NCBI GenBank assembly: GCA_965215945.1
Contig: CBDCFC010000038.1
Coordinates: 1 to 35,774 of the forward strand
Reading direction: 5' to 3'
DNA length: 35,774 nucleotides
Origin: JAHEKD01 sp965215945
GTDB taxonomy: Bacteria > Pseudomonadota > Gammaproteobacteria > Arenicellales > JAHEKD01
A program made the position numbers and the translations under genes. Positions 16,619-24,830 of this stretch are shown here, in pieces; within the stretch, counting starts at the first letter, position 1; each line of letters opens with the position of its first letter. The notes under the pieces are model-generated. The model saw only the letters and a program-made list of their open reading frames with translations. It made no database searches and had not been told where the DNA came from.

Positions 16619-18178
16619 ATGCGGACCAACTTAAATGATGGAAAACTAACTAGTCGGCGTCTAAGGCGACGACGGAAGACTACTGGTAATTCCACTGACA
16701 ATCCTTCTGTGAGGCCAAGAGTTAAAAAAATCATCCGCAAAATTCCACTTTATGACATGCTTGATGAAGCTTCGATACTGCAACTGGAGAATCAGGCCGA
16801 TTGGATTTTAGAAAAAATCGGTATTGATATTCGCGGAGACGAAGAAGCGATCGAATTATTCAGCCAGGCCGGGGCTAAGATTGAAGGCCAGAGAGTGAGA
16901 TTTGAACCCGGTTTAGCTAAATCATTATGTGCTACAGCCCCTAGCGAATACCAAATGCATGGTCGTGATCCACGGCACAATATAACTATAGGCGGCAATA
17001 ACGTTGTATTAACACCAAGTTATGGTTCGCCGTTTGTGTTTGATCTTGATAATGGGAGGCGTTACGCCACGCTCAATGATTTTCAGAATTTCGTCAAACT
17101 TGCCTACTCATCACCCTGGCTGCATCATTCAGGCGGCACGGTTTGTGAACCTGTTGATATTCCGGTAAACAAGCGCCACCTCGACATGGTTTATAGTCAT
17201 TTGCGGTATTCCACTAAACCATTCATGGGGTCAGTCACCGCACCAGAGCGGGCAGAAGATTCCATTGAAATGGCAAGAATCGTTTTTGGTCGCGATTTTA
17301 TGGAAGCGCATTGCGTCATTCAAGGCAATATCAACGTGAATTCACCTTTGGTTTTTGATGAAGTCATGACGGGTGCATTAAAAGCCTATTCCAGAGCGAA
17401 CCAGGGTATTGTGTTATCTCCATTTATTCTGGGCGGTGCGATGGGGCCGGTGACTCAACCTGCATTAATTGCCCAGGCCCATGCCGAAGCCATGGTTGGT
17501 ATTGCACTCAGCCAACTCATAAGGCCCGGCGCTCCTGTTGTTTATGGCAATTTTCTTACCACGCTAAATCTCAAGACGGGTGCACCCACATTCGGCACGC
17601 CGGAAGCCGTGTTATCAACCTCTGCAATCGGTCAACTTTGTCGTCGGCTCGACTTGCCACTTCGTTGTGGCGGTTATTTAACAGCCTCAAAAGTAACTGA
17701 CGGACAGGCCATGCAAGAATCAATCAATTCAATGAATGCGGGGTTGATGGCAGGTGCCAACTATATACTACATGCAGCAGGTTGGTTAGAGGGTGGGCTG
17801 ACTATGGGCTATGAAAAATTTGTTATCGACCTAGATAATTGCGGAGCAGTGCATACTTTGCTCAATGGTCTAACCATAGATGAAAAAAACTTGGCTAAGG
17901 CTGCTTACCTACAAGCTGGGCCAGGTGAGAATTTTTTTGGTATTCAACATACCATGGAGAATTTTAAAGCAGCCAATTACATGTCAGATTTGGCTGATAC
18001 GCAATCATATGAACAATGGACTGAAAAAGGCAGTTTAACCATTGAGCAACGCGCAAACTTACGCTGGAAACAAATGCTGGCTGATTATCAAATGCCTGAA
18101 ATGGATGAATCAACTAATCAAACATTGCTGGATTTCATGGAGGCTAAAAAAGTGGCGCTGCCCGATCACTGGTACTAG
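16619..18178 (+). CDS. MttB-superfamily (trimethylamine methyltransferase-like) protein, copy 1
   Basis: A 519-residue TIM-barrel methyltransferase of the MttB (COG5598) superfamily. It has the Arg-rich start (SRRLRRRRK), an early LxxxADWILEKIGIDI segment, PFILGGAMGPVTQPALIAQA, and the C-terminal GANYILHAAGWLEGGLTMGYEKFVID and GPGENFFGIQHT motifs. There is no in-frame amber codon before the final TAG, so it belongs to the non-pyrrolysine members, which demethylate glycine betaine, proline betaine, carnitine or similar quaternary amines onto a corrinoid protein. No corrinoid protein or second methyltransferase gene is nearby. No good Shine-Dalgarno is seen at the ATG; a start slightly downstream is possible. 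It resembles copy 2 throughout. Confidence 0.9.
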   Translation: MRTNLNDGKLTSRRLRRRRKTTGNSTDNPSVRPRVKKIIRKIPLYDMLDEASILQLENQADWILEKIGIDIRGDEEAIELFSQAGAKIEGQRVRFEPGLAKSLCATAPSEYQMHGRDPRHNITIGGNNVVLTPSYGSPFVFDLDNGRRYATLNDFQNFVKLAYSSPWLHHSGGTVCEPVDIPVNKRHLDMVYSHLRYSTKPFMGSVTAPERAEDSIEMARIVFGRDFMEAHCVIQGNINVNSPLVFDEVMTGALKAYSRANQGIVLSPFILGGAMGPVTQPALIAQAHAEAMVGIALSQLIRPGAPVVYGNFLTTLNLKTGAPTFGTPEAVLSTSAIGQLCRRLDLPLRCGGYLTASKVTDGQAMQESINSMNAGLMAGANYILHAAGWLEGGLTMGYEKFVIDLDNCGAVHTLLNGLTIDEKNLAKAAYLQAGPGENFFGIQHTMENFKAANYMSDLADTQSYEQWTEKGSLTIEQRANLRWKQMLADYQMPEMDESTNQTLLDFMEAKKVALPDHWY

Positions 18179-18182
18179 AATG

Positions 18183-19139
18183 TTAATCATAATAACCCGC
18201 CCGAACGGCGGCGCCAATAAAATTGCAAAGTAAGCGCTCTGCGTGGACCATTGTGATGTTGCCGACATCTTTTGAGGGGGATATTTCAACTAAATCCATG
18301 CCCAGAACACGGCCTTTATTAACGAGTCCATGAATCAGTTGCCTAGTCTGTAACCAGTCTAGGCCGCCGGGAGTCTGGGCCATCACTGCCGGCATAATAG
18401 CAGGGTCCAGACCATCCGCGTCAACTGTTAAATAATACAAACCATCATCGGGGATATGATCAAGCACAGCCTGGATGCCAATTTCATGCATTTCGTAGGC
18501 TGTAATAATTTTTGCACCATAATCCAGTGCAGCATTCACTTCGCCTGTGCGGGCGCTGCCTATGCCACGGATGCCGATTTGTATGATTTGATTAATCCAG
18601 GGCATTTCACTGGCCCGGCGGATTGGGCTGGAATAACCATTTTTTTCGCCATTAATATCATCACGCCAGTCTATGTGTGCATCGATCTGAACCAGGGTAA
18701 TTTCTTTTTTAAACTCTTCAAGAGCTCGCAGTACAGGAATCGGAATACCATGATCGCCGCCCAGGGTAATCAATGTTGTACCTGTTTTGAATATTTGCCG
18801 AGCGGCTTTTTCAGCAAGTTGATAATGTTCAGCTGGATCAGATAGATCTGTTTTAACATTTCCACAGTCGACGATTTTAATATCTTTACCGTCTAACAAT
18901 GGACCACCCAAATCCCAGTCATAATGATTGCGGGTGTAATCAACCATCTCACTTGATTGGCGGATTGCATCAGGGGCACGGCTTTGATCATTCGCCAATT
19001 CTGAAACTCGGTATGGCATTCCATAGGGGATACCTAAAATTGCAATGTCAGCATCTAGCTGATCGAGATTCAGCTCAAGTGGAAAGCTGAGAAAAGTTCG
19101 TGGCGAACTATTTGGTGCAACAGTTAAATAAGATGTCAT
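18183..19139 (-). CDS. Agmatinase/ureohydrolase family protein
   Basis: A 318-residue ureohydrolase that removes urea from a guanidino compound using two Mn ions. All metal ligands are visible: GGDH (His about 130), DAHIDWRD (Asp153, His155, Asp157) and VDADGLDP (Asp240, Asp242). Relatives act on agmatine, guanidinobutyrate or related guanidino acids; which one applies here is unclear. It lies between the two MttB-like genes, converging on copy 1 with 4 bases between stops and followed upstream by a sulfotransferase-like gene in the same direction, 17 bases away. This places it in the same catabolic cluster. Confidence 0.9.
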   Translation of the reverse strand: MTSYLTVAPNSSPRTFLSFPLELNLDQLDADIAILGIPYGMPYRVSELANDQSRAPDAIRQSSEMVDYTRNHYDWDLGGPLLDGKDIKIVDCGNVKTDLSDPAEHYQLAEKAARQIFKTGTTLITLGGDHGIPIPVLRALEEFKKEITLVQIDAHIDWRDDINGEKNGYSSPIRRASEMPWINQIIQIGIRGIGSARTGEVNAALDYGAKIITAYEMHEIGIQAVLDHIPDDGLYYLTVDADGLDPAIMPAVMAQTPGGLDWLQTRQLIHGLVNKGRVLGMDLVEISPSKDVGNITMVHAERLLCNFIGAAVRAGYYD

Positions 19140-19156
19140 AGATGAATACTATACCT

Positions 19157-19900
19157 TTAGACTGCTCGAAGTCTATATTTATGCAGGTGTTCATAGTGAG
19201 GCAGACAAATTTCGTAAATTTCTTTTACACGATCGGGTGCTTCACTGATGTCTATATACCGCCTGGGCTGTGGCTTCAGTCCATCCGAATCCCGCAGGTT
19301 AGCATGCCAGGAGCCGCCGTCATACCAGCTGACTTCCTCGCGGTCGCCAGGTTTCCAACTTAAGGCTTCGGGCATGAAATCGATACCGACTGCCTTGCAA
19401 TAGGCTTCGACAATACCATGCGGATTTTCAAGCAAATCATCGCTGTCTATCACCGGTGGAGTTTTCCCTGTCTGCTTTTTTAAGCGATCAAACAATTGGC
19501 GTTGCTCAACGAAAGCGATTTCCTTTAAAACAAAATCCGGCCAGTGTTTATACATAGAAGTAGCAACTTTCGCCGGATCACGAATTAAGAAACTATGCTT
19601 GAAGTGGTTTAAAAATTTATCCGTCCACAGATGCTCGATATAGTGTGGAAAATCTTTGCTGAAAACAGGACCTTTTGTGGCGGCAGCACGAAGTTTTTGC
19701 CAAACACTATCAAAAGTTAAGCCGGGTGTTCGCGGGCTGTCCGGTTCGATTCTTGGCCATAGTGGTTGTTCACCCTGATACCAGGGTTCACCAAACGGTT
19801 CGTGAAAACACTGCATATCACCACGCATGCGCATCATCCACTCAAAAGCGGTTGAAGTAGAACGGGGCGTGGCCCAAAGCGCTAAAATTTTATGCATCAT
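19157..19900 (-). CDS. Sulfotransferase-like P-loop protein
   Basis: A 247-residue cytoplasmic protein. The N-terminal LWATPRSTSTAFEWMMR (residues 8-24) is a sulfotransferase PAPS-type phosphate loop, and FLIRDPAKVATSMYKHWP (about 103-120) matches the 3'-phosphate-binding region. The C-terminal part with KEIYEICLPHYEHLHKYR is typical of the small bacterial relatives, several of which are annotated as branched-chain aminotransferase-like or P-loop proteins without a known acceptor. Its ATG overlaps the stop of the upstream racemase-fold gene (TAATG), so the two are translationally coupled. Confidence 0.75.
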   Translation of the reverse strand: MMHKILALWATPRSTSTAFEWMMRMRGDMQCFHEPFGEPWYQGEQPLWPRIEPDSPRTPGLTFDSVWQKLRAAATKGPVFSKDFPHYIEHLWTDKFLNHFKHSFLIRDPAKVATSMYKHWPDFVLKEIAFVEQRQLFDRLKKQTGKTPPVIDSDDLLENPHGIVEAYCKAVGIDFMPEALSWKPGDREEVSWYDGGSWHANLRDSDGLKPQPRRYIDISEAPDRVKEIYEICLPHYEHLHKYRLRAV

Positions 19901-20730
19901 TAATCCAGGGTTGACATCAACCGGCCTTGCCGGGTGGTTGGCTTAAGCCCCAGGGTTTTAAATATGCGCCAGTAAAGCGCTGAATCTGAAGATACAATCG
20001 GTTTTCCAATTTGTGCTTCCAACTCCACTTCCAGTGAGACCATACGCTGTGGCAGCCCATCTGCACGTCTGAAATTTGGCATCCCATTAACGACATAGGC
20101 ATCCACATCTGGTGCTTTTTCTGCTGTTCGACGCATTGATTCAGCCGCCATATCTCCAGGGAAAATCCAAATGCAGTCGTTACATTGCTGTTGTGTTTCA
20201 AATAGACCTAAATCGACAAAATTACCGTAATAAATCAACTCAAGCCCGGCTTGTTTTAAGAACCTGGCAATACCATCTCGCCAATCGGGCCAGTAATAGA
20301 CCGAGTTCAAAGCGATTCGCTGCGCACCAAGTTCCCGCAAGCCCTCAACAAGGCAATAGCCCGCCATGTGAAAAGGTGTTTGGTAGGTATCGCTGATACG
20401 ATTGCATATATCCTTGATTTCATCGGGAGTGGTGCCATTACAATGTACCCAGTTAGTACCGACTTGCCCACAAACATCAGCACCGTTATTCGCCATGCAA
20501 TGGACAAATTCTTCCAGTAAATGAAAATTATCAACACGTTGTGATAATTCATGCTGGTATTGCGGCACATGTAACATGCGGCCATGGACACCGACTGTTT
20601 CCGGTGCGATTCTTGAGAAGTCAGTCGGCGCGGCATCAAAGTCATGGGGGGGAGAAGTAAAGCCAACCTGGTATGGAAAGATTTTGCATTCGGGTTTGGC
20701 CCAGCGCTTTGGTTTAATGTAATTTTCCAT
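19900..20730 (-). CDS. Asp/Glu-racemase-fold protein (maleate isomerase / arylmalonate decarboxylase-like)
   Basis: A 276-residue protein with the two-domain layout of maleate cis-trans isomerase and arylmalonate decarboxylase: a VGTNWVHCNG segment where the first catalytic Cys usually sits, RIALNSVYYWPDWRDGIARFLKQAG at the domain switch, a VNGMPNFRRADGLP segment where the second Cys usually sits, and PIVSSDSALYWRIFKTLGL near the end. At both catalytic positions Gly (about 91 and 216) replaces Cys, so the standard two-base chemistry is unlikely. Cys87 and Cys97 lie close to the first site but out of register. It is the first gene of the operon with the sulfotransferase-like and probably the agmatinase gene, read divergently from MttB copy 2. 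Confidence 0.75.
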   Translation of the reverse strand: MENYIKPKRWAKPECKIFPYQVGFTSPPHDFDAAPTDFSRIAPETVGVHGRMLHVPQYQHELSQRVDNFHLLEEFVHCMANNGADVCGQVGTNWVHCNGTTPDEIKDICNRISDTYQTPFHMAGYCLVEGLRELGAQRIALNSVYYWPDWRDGIARFLKQAGLELIYYGNFVDLGLFETQQQCNDCIWIFPGDMAAESMRRTAEKAPDVDAYVVNGMPNFRRADGLPQRMVSLEVELEAQIGKPIVSSDSALYWRIFKTLGLKPTTRQGRLMSTLD

Positions 20731-20773
20731 AAATTCTCCTGTGTTAAAGTCGTATGATGGCCGTACATTATTC

Positions 20774-20844
20774 TGTCAAGTTTATTTGACAATACGTTCG
20801 TTGTATATTGCTGTAATTACAAATTGATAATATCAATTTTGATA
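20774..20844. promoter_or_regulatory. Divergent promoter/operator region of MttB copy 2 and the racemase-fold operon
   Basis: The 240-base gap holds an inverted repeat TGTCAA-N6-TTGACA (20774-20791) that places a -35 consensus on each strand. Further on are two overlapping palindromes: ATTGATA-A-TATCAAT (20823-20837) and TATCAA-TT-TTGATA (20831-20844). Repeated TTGATA half-sites suggest a regulator binding between the divergent units. A related TCAATTGATAT occurs 40 bases before MttB copy 1 (16571-16581). No matching -10 elements were convincing. Confidence 0.45.
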
Positions 20845-20970
20845 TAAATCAGATAAAAGAAATTGCAGTTTCAACGCACAAATTAAAGTTATAAATTATT
20901 TCCCCAAGCCTATTGCACTTGCTCTAAAGACTTCTTAGTATCTGCTACATACACATCACAGAGGTTTATC

Positions 20971-22527
20971 ATGGGCGTAGCAAAAAGAGGTAGACGTACC
21001 AGGCGCCATGCTGCTTTGGAAGGTTCCGTTTCTGAGCAATCAAATCACCCCGTTTCCGGAGCAAATTATCGTGCCCCGGTTAATCCTTATCCGCCGATTG
21101 AAATTCTTAGTGAAGATCAACTCAATAGTATCCATGAAGCCTCATTGAAGGTCATTGAAGAAACGGGTATGCGAATTCTTTTTGAGGAAGGTCGGGAAAT
21201 TTTTCGTCAAGCAGGTGCTGAGGTCAATGATGAAACCATGATGGTGAAGATTGACCGCGGTTTGTTAATGGAATCAGTAAAAAAAGCACCTGCTAAAGTC
21301 GATATGATTTATCGTAATCCTGAACGTAATAATTCCATTGGCAAAAATAATGTGGTCTTTTCAGCAGTCGGTGGTGCGCCCAATGTCAGCGATATGGACA
21401 ACGGTAAGCGTCCGGGTACATTTGAAGATTTTAAAAATTTTCTCAAGCTCTCACAAAGTTTTGATATTGTTCACATGGTCGGCGGGGCGCCTGAACCGAT
21501 TGATATTGATACCAGTGTCAGGCATTTGTTGGTGACCCAGGCGGATGTAACTCTTACCGATAAGTTTCCCCATGTTTATGCCAGAGGGCAGGGTTCCATC
21601 GATGACGCTTTGGAAATTATTCGCATTGCCAATGGAGTTTCTGAAGACAAATTTAAGCAAAACGTTTATTGCAATACGGTAGTTAATACGAATTCGCCAT
21701 TGCAACTTGATGTACCAATGACGCAAGGTATCATTGAATTTGCCAAGGCAGGGCAGTTGACGATTATTACACCGTTTACGCTATCTGGTGCTATGGCGCC
21801 GGTAACCATAAGTGGTGCTCTGGTTTTACAAAACTTAGAAGCGCTTGTCGGCATTGCCTTGGCGCAAATAGTTTGTCCTGGTGCGCCAGTGGCATACGGT
21901 GGATTTACTTCAAATGTTGACATGAAAAGCGGTTCACCTGCGTTTGGCACACCAGAATACACTAAAGCAGCGTTTGCCAGCGGCCAATTGGCACGCTTTT
22001 ATGGTATTCCCTGGCGCTCATCCAATGTAAATGCTTCTAATGCGCCGGATGCACAATCAGCCTATGAATCAGAAATGGCGCTGTGGGGGGCATTGATGGG
22101 CGGTGCTAATATCATTAAACACGGCGCCGGATGGTTGGAAGGCGGATTGACAGCATCTTATGAGAAATACATTATCGATATTGAAATCATGCAAATGTTT
22201 GCCGAGGTATTTCATCCATTTGCTGTGAATGCTGAGGATTTGGCGCTAGATGCGATTAAAGATGTCGGACCAGGCGGACATTTTTTTGGTACTGAACACA
22301 CCATTGAGCGCTATAAAACGGCATTTTACGATCCGTTGGTGTCGGATTGGCAGAATTATGGCAGTTGGACTGAAGCGGGCAGCAAAGACAGCGCACAGCG
22401 CGCTAATGCCATCTATAAACGTACTTTGGAAGATTATGTCCTGCCAGCTATGGATCAGGCCAGAATTGATGAAATACAGGCGTTTGTGGACAAACGGACC
22501 CGCGAAGGCGGTGTGCAGATGCTCTAA
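20971..22527 (+). CDS. MttB-superfamily (trimethylamine methyltransferase-like) protein, copy 2
   Basis: A 518-residue paralogue of copy 1 with the same order of motifs: an Arg-rich N-terminus (KRGRRTRRHAA), the ETGMRILFEEG region, ITPFTLSGAMAPVTISGALV, CPGAPVAYGGF, then GANIIKHGAGWLEGGLTASYEKYIID and GPGGHFFGTEHT. No internal stop is present, so no pyrrolysine is used. It likely transfers a methyl group from a quaternary amine to a corrinoid carrier in the cytoplasm. The start is set by the AGAGGT ribosome-binding site 8 bases ahead. The two copies differ clearly in the barrel (PEPIDIDTSVRHL against CEPVDIPVNKRHL), suggesting different substrates rather than a recent duplication. Confidence 0.9.
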   Translation: MGVAKRGRRTRRHAALEGSVSEQSNHPVSGANYRAPVNPYPPIEILSEDQLNSIHEASLKVIEETGMRILFEEGREIFRQAGAEVNDETMMVKIDRGLLMESVKKAPAKVDMIYRNPERNNSIGKNNVVFSAVGGAPNVSDMDNGKRPGTFEDFKNFLKLSQSFDIVHMVGGAPEPIDIDTSVRHLLVTQADVTLTDKFPHVYARGQGSIDDALEIIRIANGVSEDKFKQNVYCNTVVNTNSPLQLDVPMTQGIIEFAKAGQLTIITPFTLSGAMAPVTISGALVLQNLEALVGIALAQIVCPGAPVAYGGFTSNVDMKSGSPAFGTPEYTKAAFASGQLARFYGIPWRSSNVNASNAPDAQSAYESEMALWGALMGGANIIKHGAGWLEGGLTASYEKYIIDIEIMQMFAEVFHPFAVNAEDLALDAIKDVGPGGHFFGTEHTIERYKTAFYDPLVSDWQNYGSWTEAGSKDSAQRANAIYKRTLEDYVLPAMDQARIDEIQAFVDKRTREGGVQML

Positions 22528-22752
22528 GAAGGGTTATTTTAAGTATTCAGAAGACTGAAAATCAACACCATCACTGGAATAGCGATTAATGTTGCGATAT
22601 GTATAACCTTCCCGTTAGTCTGCATTCTTATCATTTGTATTAAAATTTTTTTATGTGCAATTTTCATTTGCTGTATATAGATATCGTCTTAAGTTAAAGT
22701 AAATTCTACCCGCTTCAGTATTAAATATCTGTGAACAAATGTCAACAAAATG

Positions 22753-22768
22753 TGTGAAAAAGTTCACA
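22753..22768. promoter_or_regulatory. Perfect CRP/Vfr-type binding site
   Basis: TGTGA-AAAAGT-TCACA matches the CRP consensus exactly. It lies 75 bases ahead of the chosen start of the NnrS-like gene, in a 315-base gap (22528-22842) where I see no other gene. A longer frame starting at 22750 would cover it and is unlikely to be the real N-terminus. Confidence 0.55.
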
Positions 22769-22842
22769 AAAGTTGTATTTTTGAGACATTTATACACAAT
22801 ATTACGCTGACAGATCGACAGAAAATCACAAATAAATTTGAT

Positions 22843-23976
22843 ATGGACAGACTCACAACACCTATACCGCCCACTGCGCTGTCTAAACATGTCTTCTTTC
22901 CGGCAGCAGCACTATTTGCGGTTATCAATCCATGGCTTTTATTACTTTCCTATCTAGCAAGCCACGGAATTACAATCGATCCCTCGATACATGCTAAAAG
23001 CATGCTTTTCGGCTATGTAGGAGCCTTAATAGCAGGTTACCTAACAGGAAAGCTGACACCGGTTATTTTAAGTCTGTTATTTGGTCTATGGCTGGTGAGC
23101 CGGTTTATAGAGATATTCGGTAGTGAATTACTATGGCTCAATCTGACCTATTCAGCATTTGGTGTGCTATTATCGATTTTGGTCGTGCCGAAGTTTAAGG
23201 CAGCAAAAAAATGGTGTAACCGTGCCATCGGCCCTTTAATTGCATGTATTGGGTGTTTTCCACTTATTTCCTGGCTATTAAGCAGCTGGTCTGTTCATAT
23301 CAATTTATCGCTGCACAGTTTCATTTTGTTGATTTCCCTGCTAATGTTTTTTATGGGCGGACGCTTTATCGTTCCTGCCATAACTAGAGCTTATGCGGAT
23401 AAGAACCGCAAAGTGCCGCATCGTGTTCAACCGCACATTGAGGGGATTACGATGGTGTTGTTCGCCATCGCTGTTGTTTTTTCTCTCAACCCACTAACCA
23501 AGCAGTGGATTTGGATATTTTCTGGACCTGCAGCAATACTAATTCTGCTACGTTTGTATCGCTGGAAATTATTTGCTCTAAACTGGCGGCGATCGGCCGA
23601 TATCTGGGCATTAGGATCAGGTTATGCCTGGTTGGGTATCGGGTTATTGGCATTTAGTATTTCGCTAGAAATGAAGCAATCGGTTGTGTCCAGCATACAT
23701 TTGATCACCATTGCAGGACTCGGTATTTTATCTTCGACCATTATGCTGAAAGTTTTTGTCAAAGCTCAACAGGTGCCTGTTAGGTTTTATTTTTTAACAA
23801 TAACCTTATTAAGTATTGCAGCTTTGTCTCGCTTCTTAATTGACTTTGTACCACAGTACAGACAAGTGATGCTGGCACTGGCAGCTTTGACATGGAGTTT
23901 TAGTTATATTGCTGTATTAACATGTATGTTGGCGCAATTGATATTTTATAAAGCCGGTTTAAAAAAAGACCAGTAA
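22843..23976 (+). CDS. NnrS-like heme/copper membrane protein
   Basis: A 377-residue protein of about twelve hydrophobic segments. The N-terminal KHVFFPAAALFAVINPW and the HAKSMLFGYVGALIAGYLTG segment match the NnrS pattern, in which His residues are thought to bind heme and copper. RVQPHIEGITM and FMGGRFIVPAITR are further NnrS-like stretches. NnrS is associated with nitric oxide stress and denitrification, often controlled by CRP/FNR-type regulators, which fits the CRP-type site upstream. I chose the ATG at 22843, where the alignable part begins; no strong ribosome-binding site is visible. Divergent member, so the role is inferred. Confidence 0.75.
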   Translation: MDRLTTPIPPTALSKHVFFPAAALFAVINPWLLLLSYLASHGITIDPSIHAKSMLFGYVGALIAGYLTGKLTPVILSLLFGLWLVSRFIEIFGSELLWLNLTYSAFGVLLSILVVPKFKAAKKWCNRAIGPLIACIGCFPLISWLLSSWSVHINLSLHSFILLISLLMFFMGGRFIVPAITRAYADKNRKVPHRVQPHIEGITMVLFAIAVVFSLNPLTKQWIWIFSGPAAILILLRLYRWKLFALNWRRSADIWALGSGYAWLGIGLLAFSISLEMKQSVVSSIHLITIAGLGILSSTIMLKVFVKAQQVPVRFYFLTITLLSIAALSRFLIDFVPQYRQVMLALAALTWSFSYIAVLTCMLAQLIFYKAGLKKDQ

Positions 23977-23997
23977 GATCAAGCTTCAAATTAAACT

Positions 23998-24789
23998 TCA
24001 CCATTGGTTTCGTAATTCTCTCAGTTTGAGGAAAATATCCTTGCGTGTTGGGCTTGCTCCAAGTTCAAGATGCCTGGTAGCCAGATTGTTAACCACGGAT
24101 GGTTCTTCCAATCTCAAGAAGGTATTAATCGTTTTCTCCTGGCCAATATTGGTGATGATTTGGTTTTCAGGTGAAAGCTGATCAGCTTGCTTTAGCATAT
24201 CTTTGGCGGCTTGGTTATCGGGTTCAATACTTAAAGTGAATTTCAAATTGGTTTGCAGGTAATCATGGCCAGGATAAATACGAGTTCTATCATCAAGTTT
24301 GCTTATCTTATTCTCGAATGTTTCAAATAGTACGGCCACATTGCCACTATGAACATTACCTGCACCGGCATTAAAAATGGTATCGCCACAAAGTAATTCG
24401 GGTGTTTCAGTATTGGAGAGTAATGAAATGTGCGGCAGGGTGTGGCCGGATGTATCAATGACATCAAAAATGATTGATTCACCCAATGAAATCTGATCAC
24501 CTTCCTCCAACCATTGATCAACTTTATCAATTGATGCGCCCTTGGGAGCCAGTAGCGGGGCACTTGTAGTTTTAATTACTTCTTCATTACCGGCAATATG
24601 ATCACCGTGATCATGCGTGTTTACGATTGCTTTGACTGTCCAGTTGTTTTCCTTAATCGTCTCTAAAATTTGATCAACAGCAAATGGATCAATGACCAGA
24701 GCTTCGTTAGTTTTTTTGGAGACTGCGATGTAATTGTAATTGCGTAAATTATTGGCAAGCCAAAGTCGTTCAATGTGTAAATCGTTCAT
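23998..24789 (-). CDS. gloB: Hydroxyacylglutathione hydrolase (glyoxalase II)
   Basis: A 263-residue metallo-beta-lactamase-fold hydrolase with the metal motif THDHGDH (about residues 58-64), the further ligands SGHTLPH, CGDTIF and YPGHDY, and the C-terminal KTINTFLRLEEP segment with the glutathione-contacting NTFLR. It hydrolyses S-lactoylglutathione to lactate and glutathione in the cytoplasm. The methylglyoxal partner gloA is not in the window. It lies just downstream of metC on the same strand, 41 bases apart. Confidence 0.88.
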   Translation of the reverse strand: MNDLHIERLWLANNLRNYNYIAVSKKTNEALVIDPFAVDQILETIKENNWTVKAIVNTHDHGDHIAGNEEVIKTTSAPLLAPKGASIDKVDQWLEEGDQISLGESIIFDVIDTSGHTLPHISLLSNTETPELLCGDTIFNAGAGNVHSGNVAVLFETFENKISKLDDRTRIYPGHDYLQTNLKFTLSIEPDNQAAKDMLKQADQLSPENQIITNIGQEKTINTFLRLEEPSVVNNLATRHLELGASPTRKDIFLKLRELRNQW

Positions 24790-24830
24790 TATCTATACCT
24801 TTGCTTTATTCATGCGGTCAAGGTGCCGTG

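Noticed and set aside
16619..22527. Possible pyrrolysine (amber readthrough) in the MttB homologues
   Set aside because: Both genes are open at full family length without an internal TAG; the only amber codon is the terminal stop of copy 1, at the normal end of the protein.
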